Positions 57,071-64,000 of a stretch of DNA of 64,000 nt are shown piece after piece; within the stretch, counting starts at the first letter, position 1, and each line of letters starts with the position of its first letter. The notes below the pieces were generated by a model. The model was given only the letters and a program-made list of their open reading frames with translations, did no database searches and was not told the DNA's origin. Made by a program: the position numbers and the translations under genes. Source of the stretch: Branchiostoma belcheri (lineage: Eukaryota; Chordata; Leptocardii; Amphioxiformes; Branchiostomatidae); the NCBI RefSeq assembly GCF_001625305.1, contig NW_017803268.1, positions 1,081,260 to 1,145,259 of the forward strand. Reading direction: 5' to 3'.

Positions 57071-57680
57071 ATAGTTCGACGACCTCATACCTTCGTAAAA
57101 TGATGTTAACCCATCCGGTTGAAGAATTATACAATCTTAATCATTGATTTCGCAAATATATCATCTAATCCACCTTCTTCGCCACATTTAAGTGCCTGGC
57201 ACCGAGACGGGCCATCATTGGTCGTCATAATTAGATTATCAGCTTCACATGAATTAGACAGGGCCGTTTTGGACACCTGTGTAAAAATGGCATGGTCCTT
57301 CCAAAATGGCGCTTTCGTACGACGGATAAATTCTGGGCTGATTTTTTTTACTAATTTTGGGTACTTTTTATTGTTTTCGTCGGTAGATTATTTTTACTGA
57401 GTGTGCAACAGAATGACTGGGAGTTGTCGCTGTGGACTTGTGCCGTTCTGGTGATGTTTTGAAGAGAAAATGCGGATTTCCTGACCTAGTGAATTTTGGA
57501 GAAGACAGTTGGGAAGAGTAGCGTGGCCTATTATTACAGGTAAACCCAGCAAATTCTTTGGCTGATATTCTTCCCTAGCAACTATAGTACGACCATGTCA
57601 AGTTATATTCCGTAAGAAATTACCTTGTTCTAAATTAGAGAGCGACTATTGCTAATTTTAGACAGACTTTGAAAAAGTCT

Positions 57681-58629
57681 TCCTGCTTCCTGCTTCCGTC
57701 AACTCACATGTTCGACTATTTGCCGACGATTGCTTGATTTATCGAACTATCAGCAACCATTCCGACGCCCAAGGCCTGCAGTCTGACCTAGATGTGCTGA
57801 CGGAATGGCAAAACCGTTGGCAGATGTCGTTCAATCCCTCCAAATGCCATATCCTTCACACTTCCCGTAAAAGAAATCCTTCCAGAACACAGTATTCTCT
57901 TTGTAATGAAATCCTAACGTCAGTTAAGACCCACCCTTATCTCGGACTCCAATTGTCCGACGATCTGCGGTGGGATACCCATATCAACCACGCCACTAGC
58001 AAAGCTGGTAAAGTCCTAGGGGTCATTCGGCGCAATTTGACCCATTGCCCATCTCGGGTCAAGGCCACCTGCTACAAAGCGCTGGTTCGGCCCCACTTGG
58101 AATACAGTGCCACCGTCTGGGACCCGTACACCATCAAAGGGATACAGGCGGTGGAGGCCGTCCAGCGCAGGGCCGCCCGAGTGACCCTGAATGACTACCA
58201 GCGGACTAGCAGCGTGACACAAATGCTCAACGACCTGCAGTGGCCTCTCCTCTCCGAAAGGAGGAGAAAGGCCCACCTCACAACTTTTTATAAACTCACC
58301 CATAATATTATTAAGATCCCCACCAGCAACCTGCTCAAGCCAGCCCAAGGGCGTACCCGAGGGAGCCACCAGTATAAATATCAACCTATACATGCACGAA
58401 CAGACACTTACAAATATTCCTTCTTCCCTCGCACAATCCCCCAATGGAACACCTTGCCTGGCCCGGTAGTTATGGCTCCCACCGTTGAGTCCTTCCGGGC
58501 CAGGCTGGAGGCCTGCCCGCCTTAAACCAAGGCCTCCCCCCCCTAAAGTGCCCCATCAGGGGCTATATGGGGGTGTAGCCGGGGCTCATATAACATCTTT
58601 GAGCCCCGGCAAAGATGAAGATGAAGATG
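57681..58629 (+). mobile_element. 5'-truncated CR1/Jockey-group LINE
   Basis: The plus frame from 57683 to 58525 begins LPASVNSHVRLFADDCLIYR (the catalytic ADD block). It continues WQMSFNPSKCHIL, HPYLGLQLSDDLRW, LVRPHLEYSATVWDP, AVQRRAARV and the C-terminal FFPRTIPQWNTLPG. The 3' UTR ends in (GATGAA)n. AAGTCT flanks both ends (57675-57680 and 58630-58635). The frame is uninterrupted, so the insertion is not old. Confidence 0.92.
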
Positions 58630-59880
58630 AAGTCTATCACGTTGGCGCTCTTTCAACATTCTTTAATGTGCGTTGTGCTTGTAGAGTTTCAAATGTAATG
58701 TGCATGACTTTTGTCAATTGTTTAGCGTTATAAGGTTGCATTTTGTTGAAAGAAATTACGTATTGAGCAACCTTGCTTTTTTTTTCTTTTCGTTATCTAC
58801 ACGTGGCTCAACACACCTGTTGGAATGTGGCTGTGTACATAACTAAATATATTTGGTGATCCCGCCAAAAACTCGAGTTAACAAGATAGGGTTCTCAAAG
58901 CTTCAAGGCGACCAACAAGCATTTGGTATTGAAGACATTCAAGAATGTAACATCTAATGAATGTCTGTGTAGTCAGGTGGCTGCTGACTGACTCAGTAGT
59001 GAGTACTACTCTCTGAACCTGACGAGACAAATTGGACTAGACCAGATGATTTGAAGACCTAAGAGGAATATCGGATAAGGAAAATCCCAATTCTGCATTT
59101 TACTTACCATTTCGTCGGTATTATGTGAGACAAGTGTGTAACATCTAATGTCTGTATAGTTAGGTGGCTGCTGACTGATGCAGTACTGAGGACTACTCTT
59201 CGAACCTGACAAGACAGATAAGCAGATTAGACCAGATCTGATGATTTGAAGACCCAACTGGAATATCAGGTGTGAAAAATCTGAATTCTGCATTTTACCT
59301 ACAGCTATTTGGTGTTATTTTATTTAAGTGTCTAATATCTAATGTCTGTATAGTTAGGTGGCTGCTGACTGATACAATGCAGTGGTGAGAACTACAGTCT
59401 AAATCTGACAAGACAAATTGGACCAGGCCAATTTGGTGTTATTCTATTTAAGTGTGTAACATCTTATGTCTGTATAGTTTGGTGGCTGCTGAATGATGCA
59501 GTACAGAGGACTACTCTCTGAACCTGACGAGACTATTTGGACCAGACCAGATAATTTGAAGACCTAAGAGGAAAATCAGGTGGAGAAAATCACAATTCTG
59601 TATTTTACTTACCATTTCCTCGGTATCATGTGAGGCAAGTGTGTAGCTTCTAATGTTTGTAAAGTTAGGTGGCTGCTGACTGATGCAGTAGGGAGGACTA
59701 TTGTCTAAAACAGTGACATTGACAAATAAGACAAGATCTGATGATTTAAAGACCCAACAAAACATCAGGTGTGAAAAATATGAATTCCGCATTTTCCTTA
59801 AAGCTATTTGGTGGTATTTTAGACAGCTGTGTATAAGTCAAGTCAGGTGTGTATAAGTCAAGTGTAACTTCCAATGTCTG

Positions 59881-62310
59881 TTTGTTTGTTTGTTTTTATT
59901 TATTTAACCAGGGGGATACATATCGTCCGTGGGGCGCTTTTCAATGAGCCCTGGGCCTGGGGAAGACCCCAAACAAAAACATCAAACTCAAACTAATACA
60001 AATAATCAACAAAAGTAACTTATAAAGTTACAAAAGTTACTAAATAATACAAAAGCAAGGTAACTTAAGTAGCATACATTGCGCATGAAATCATAATACC
60101 AAAATAAGTGAAACAAAAGTGAAGCCTGACCATCATATAACATAGAACCAAGGTAGGACAAAAAGAAATCAAGATTAAAATCAGGCTTGGAATTTGCATA
60201 TCAATGATTGCCCAGTACATAAGATTGCTTGAAGGCTGCTAGGGTCCTGGCTGCTTTTAGGTGATGTGGTAGTGTGTTCCACAATACCGCCCCAGACGAA
60301 GAAAAGGCACGTCTTCTGTATTCTAGCTTAGTCATTGGCAACTGAAGACCTCCTTGCGCCCTGAGGCGAGTGTTGTGAGTATGCACGTGTGATAATTGAG
60401 TGAACATTGCAGTGATGTAGGAAGGAGTCAAACCGTTAATAGCTTTATAGACGAGAGTAGCTTTGCTTTTCTTATGTATTTCAACCACTGGGACCCATTT
60501 TAGTGTGTTTAGAAGGGTTGAGGTAGAAGTTCGCCTGTCACAGCCCAGAATCACCCGACCCTCCCTGTTTTGTAGCTTTTGCAAATTTTCAATGTATCCC
60601 TTCCCTGCCGTGTCCCAGACAGTGCTACAGTACTGTATGTGCGGAATGAATAGCGTTGTGTACATTACATCTAGGGCTTGTCTGTTTAGGTAGGGTTTCA
60701 AGTGCTTAATAATGCCAATGGTCTGAGCAAGTTTCTTGTACATATGTTTGAAATGTTCGTTCCATTTGAGAAGGCAATCAATAGTGACCCCAAGATATTT
60801 AAAACTAGTCACCTGTTCGAGTTTAGCCCCGTCTAATATAACATTAAGCTTGGTATTCGCCACATTCATACCTGCTGACCCTATAAGCATTGTCTTACAT
60901 TTACTAGGATTTAGGGAAAGCTTGTTTGCTGCAAACCACTGAGAGATCCGAGTTGAGTCCTTTTGTAATGTCTTCTCAAGTGTTGAAATGCTCCTTGCTG
61001 CGAAATATAAGATAGTGTCGTCGGCATACATGGAGACTTTGCACGACTGGACACAATTTGGTAGGTCATTGATGTAAATGATAAACATAAGTGGTCCCAA
61101 GATGGATCCCTGGGGGACACCACAGGTAACGCGCGTTGCGGAGGACAAAACTGAGCCCAACCCTGTACATTGCTGTCTGTCAGTTAAGTATGACTTTAAC
61201 CAGTCACAAGCCGAGTCGTCCACACCGTAGCATTTCAGTTTTAGCAGCAGTATATCGTGATCTAGGGTGTCAAACGCTCTTGACAGGTCGCAAAACACTA
61301 CACCAGTTATATCCCTGTTATCTATGGATTGAATCCAGTCTTCTACCACAGAGTGAAGAGCAGTCTCACATGAGTGTTGTTTACGAAAACCAGACTGAGA
61401 AGGTGTTAGTAGCCGGTGGTGGCTGAGGTATTCGTACAATTGGTTGTGTACTACCCTCTCAAGAACCTTTGAAACACCTGATAGTAGGGACACCGGACGA
61501 TAGTTGTTCGGGTTTGTCTTGTCCCCTTTTTTGTGGATGGGCATAATTTTCGACCGTTTCCATTTTTCAGGGAACTCTCCGGTGCTGAGTGAAAAGTTAA
61601 AAAGTTTAGTGAGGGGAGGACCAAGTATGTGGGCTCCCACTTTCAAGAGCCTGTTGTCTATAGTGTCTAGTCCTGTAGCTTTTTTAACTTTAAGCCTGGA
61701 GAGTAGACTTATGACAGACTCCTCGGTGACTGGAGTAAAAGAGAAAGTACTATCGACATTGTTGATGAACTGAAACGGGCTGTAATGAGGAACAGTGCTT
61801 GAGATGGATTTATACAAGTCATCAATAACTTTATGGAAAAACCAATTAAAGCATTCTGCTATACCTAGCTTGTCGGTGATGTTTTGGTTTTCATACTGAA
61901 TGCTGTTGATGGTATTCAGTGTCTTACTAGGAAGTAAGTTCCGTATGGCTTTCCATATTCCAGTTTGTCCCTCTTCGGACCCTTGAATGACTGACTGAGC
62001 CGCGTGATCCTTTTTGGCTTTGCGGCAGAGATAATTTACTTTGTTTTTTATAGATTTGTATTCAGTCATCTCTTTAGGGTTACCTGATCGTTTAGCTTCT
62101 TTGTACAGTTGATCTCTGAGGGCTATGAGCTGTCTCAGGTCATGAGTTAGCCACGGGGCAGGCGTACCTCTGACCTTGACCCTCTTTAAAGGAGCATGTA
62201 TATTAGCAACTCCAGTGAGCAGGTTTTCCCATACCTCCAGCTGTTCATCGATGGTCGAAAAGCTCTCTATGACATTCCATGGTACCTTGGCTAGGTCGTG
62301 AAGATATTTG
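59881..62310 (-). mobile_element. 5'-truncated CR1-like LINE with open reverse-transcriptase frame
   Basis: On the minus strand the frame stays open from about 62308 to the stop at 60201, roughly 700 codons. Key blocks are APLKRVKVRGTPAPWLTHDL, LKVKKATGLDTIDNRLLK, NNYRPVSLLSGVSKVLE, QSGFRKQHSCETAL, FCDLSRAFDTLDHDILL, GVPQGSILGPLMF, MYADDTILYF (catalytic), LNPSKCK, FKYLGVTID and the C-terminal YRRRAFSSSGAVLWNTLP. The 3' end has GGTTAAATAAATAAA and (AAAC)n. The endonuclease domain is lost by 5' truncation. It lies within a satellite subunit at AATGTCTG|TATTTTTAGG, whose intact counterpart is at 63513-63530. Almost no target duplication is visible. Confidence 0.95.
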
Positions 62311-64000
62311 TATTTTTAGGTGGCTGCTGACTGATGCAGTACAGAGGTCTACTGTCTGATGCTAATCGACAGATTGGACCTGACCAGATGATTTGAAAGC
62401 AGAAGAGGAATATCAGGTGAGACAAATCTGAATTCTGCATTTTACCTACAGCTATTTGGTGTTATTTCAATCAAGTGTTTAACATCTAATGTCTGTATAG
62501 TTAGGTGGCTGCTGACTGATGCAGTAGTGAGGACTACTGTCTGAACCTGACGAGACAAATTGGACCAGACCAGATGATTTGAAGAGAAAATGCGGATTTC
62601 CTGACCTGGCGAATTTTGGAGAAGACGGTTGGGGAGAGTAGCGTGGCTTATTATTACAGGTAAACCAGCAAATTGTTTGGCTGACATTCTTCCCTAGCAA
62701 CTATAGTACGAACATGTCATGTTATAGTCCGTAAGAAATTACCTTGTTCTAAATTAGACAGCGACTGTTGCTAATTTTAGACAGGCTTTGAAAAAATCCA
62801 TCACGTTGCCGCTCTTTCAACATTCTTTAATGTGCGGTGAACTTGTTGGGTTTAAATGTAATGTGCATGTCTTTTTAATCGCGTTTTACGGTTGCATTTT
62901 GTTGAAAGAAGTTATGTATAAGATATCATGTATTGAGCGACCTTTTTCTTTTCGTTATCTACACGTGGTTCAAAACACCTGGAATGTGGCTGTGTACATA
63001 ACTAAATATATTTGGTGATCCCGCCAAAAACTCGAGTTAACAAGATTCAAGGCGACCAACAAGCATTTGGTATTCGAGACAAGAATGTAACATCTAATTA
63101 ATGTCTGTGTAGTCAGATGGCTGCTGATTGATGCAGTACAGAGGACTACTCTCTGAACCTGACGAGACTATTTGGACCAGACCAGATGATTTGAAGACCT
63201 AAGAGGAAAATCAGGTGGAGAAAATCACAATTCTGCATTTTACTTACCATTTCCTCGGTATCATGTGAGGCAAGTGTGTAGCTTCTAATGTTTGTAAAGT
63301 TAGGTGGCTGCTGACTGATGCAGTAGGGAGCACTATTGTCTAAAACAGTGACAAGACAAATAAGAAAAGATCTGATGATTTAAAGACCCAACAAAACATC
63401 AGGTGTGAAAAATATGAATTCCGCATTTTCCTTAAAGCTATTTGGTGTTATTTTAGACAGGTGTGTATAAGTCAAGTCAGATGTGTATAAGTCAAGTCAA
63501 GTGTAACGTCTAATGTCTGTATTTTTAGGTGGCTGCTGACTGATGAAGTACAGAGGACTACTGCCTGATGCTGACCGACAGATTGGACCAGACCAGATGA
63601 TTCCAAAGCACAAGAGGAATATCTGGTGAGACAGATCTGAATTCTGCATTTTACCTACAGCTATTTGGTGTTATTTTAATCAAGTGTTTATAGTTAGGTG
63701 GCTGCTGACTGATGCAGTAGTGAGGACTTCTGTCTGAACCTGACGAGACAAATTGGACCAGACCAGATGATTTGAAGAGAAAATGCGGATTTCCTGATTT
63801 CCTGGCGAATTTTGGAGAAGACGGTTGGGGAGAGTAGCGTGGCTTATTATTACAGGTAAACCAGCAAATTGTTTGGCTGACATTCTTCCCTAGCAACTAT
63901 AGTACGACCATGTCAAGTTATATTTCGTAAGAATTTACCTTGTTCTAAATTAGAGAGCGACTGTTGCTAATTTTAGACAGGCTTTGAAAACGTCTATCAC

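Larger units (their letters stand above)
57455..64000. repeat. Higher-order satellite block with nested LINEs
   Basis: A long unit starts GAGAAAATGCGGATTTCCTG at 57461, 62585 and 63776. It runs through TTCTTCCCTAGCAACTATAG, TTTGAAAAAGTCTATCACGT, TATTTGGTGATCCCGCCAAA and AACTCGAGTTAACAAGAT into several ~125-185-bp subunits. Subunits begin near GTGTAACATCTAATGTCTGT and contain GGTGGCTGCTGACTGATGCA and GACCAGATGATTTGAAGAC. Removing the two LINEs, long unit 1 is ~1.75 kb and unit 2 ~1.19 kb; unit 3 runs off the window. The subunits leave a minus-strand frame open in places (for example 59006-59293), but it is not preserved across copies. Confidence 0.9.

Noticed and set aside
57119-57400. Promoter and first exon around the AAAATGGCGCTTTCG word
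   Set aside because: The ATG there opens only a few codons and no donor site follows in a sensible frame.

Overview
The window looks like nuclear DNA of an invertebrate deuterostome, most likely a lancelet (Branchiostoma-like cephalochordate). It holds one intron-containing neuropeptide G-protein-coupled receptor gene, canonical GT/AG splicing, many non-LTR retrotransposon and Penelope-like fragments, tRNA-derived SINEs and abundant foldback/MITE elements. No bacterial-style gene packing is present. The species call is an inference from the receptor and the repeat content; nothing in the sequence names the species. Two 20-N assembly gaps (33661-33680 and 52811-52830) fall inside simple repeats. 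|| Layout. 1-4200 is a complex repeat block: a partial ~2.7 kb duplication, internal sub-repeats and a perfect inverted repeat. A 262-bp MITE follows at 4203. 4465-7760 is mostly featureless apart from a 20-bp minisatellite and a LINE tail. 7760-16600 is a composite repeat territory in which ~200-bp tandem units (family U) and a second family (F) occur in both orientations, with a duplicated ~700-bp block between them. 16600-23100 is largely unique, with one candidate terminal exon and a 1.5 kb inverted-repeat pair. 23100-29050 carries two tandem arrays, a SINE and two Penelope-like 3' ends that were co-duplicated with their flank. 30289-31480 is a 5'-truncated RTE-like LINE. 33384-37380 has a SINE, a gap, two adjacent TIR elements and a tandemly repeated 920-bp element. 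37880-41220 has two LINE 3' fragments and a dimeric satellite. 42000-48430 has SINEs, a hairpin minisatellite, duplicated blocks and a ~148-bp array interrupted by a LINE tail. || The host gene. 49934-52723 (+) encodes a 464-residue prokineticin-receptor-like class A GPCR in two coding exons. The intron falls inside the Arg codon of the E/DRY motif, and the C-terminus is ETSV, a class I PDZ-ligand pattern. The end of the last exon has been copied tandemly into the 3' UTR. Just upstream, on the opposite strand, lies an unidentified reading frame with one internal stop; it converges with another unidentified plus-strand reading frame on a palindromic polyadenylation signal. || 57455-64000 is a higher-order satellite into which two LINEs have inserted. 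Sister satellite copies preserve the empty sites, so both insertions can be read directly. || No CRISPR array, operon, tRNA or rRNA gene was found. Most open frames in the window are chance frames in repeats. The strongest leads are the receptor with its duplicated 3' end, a family of foldback elements with TAGCCTGG termini and 9-bp target duplications, and an RFX/CRE/CRE/YY1-like regulatory cluster near 55250.
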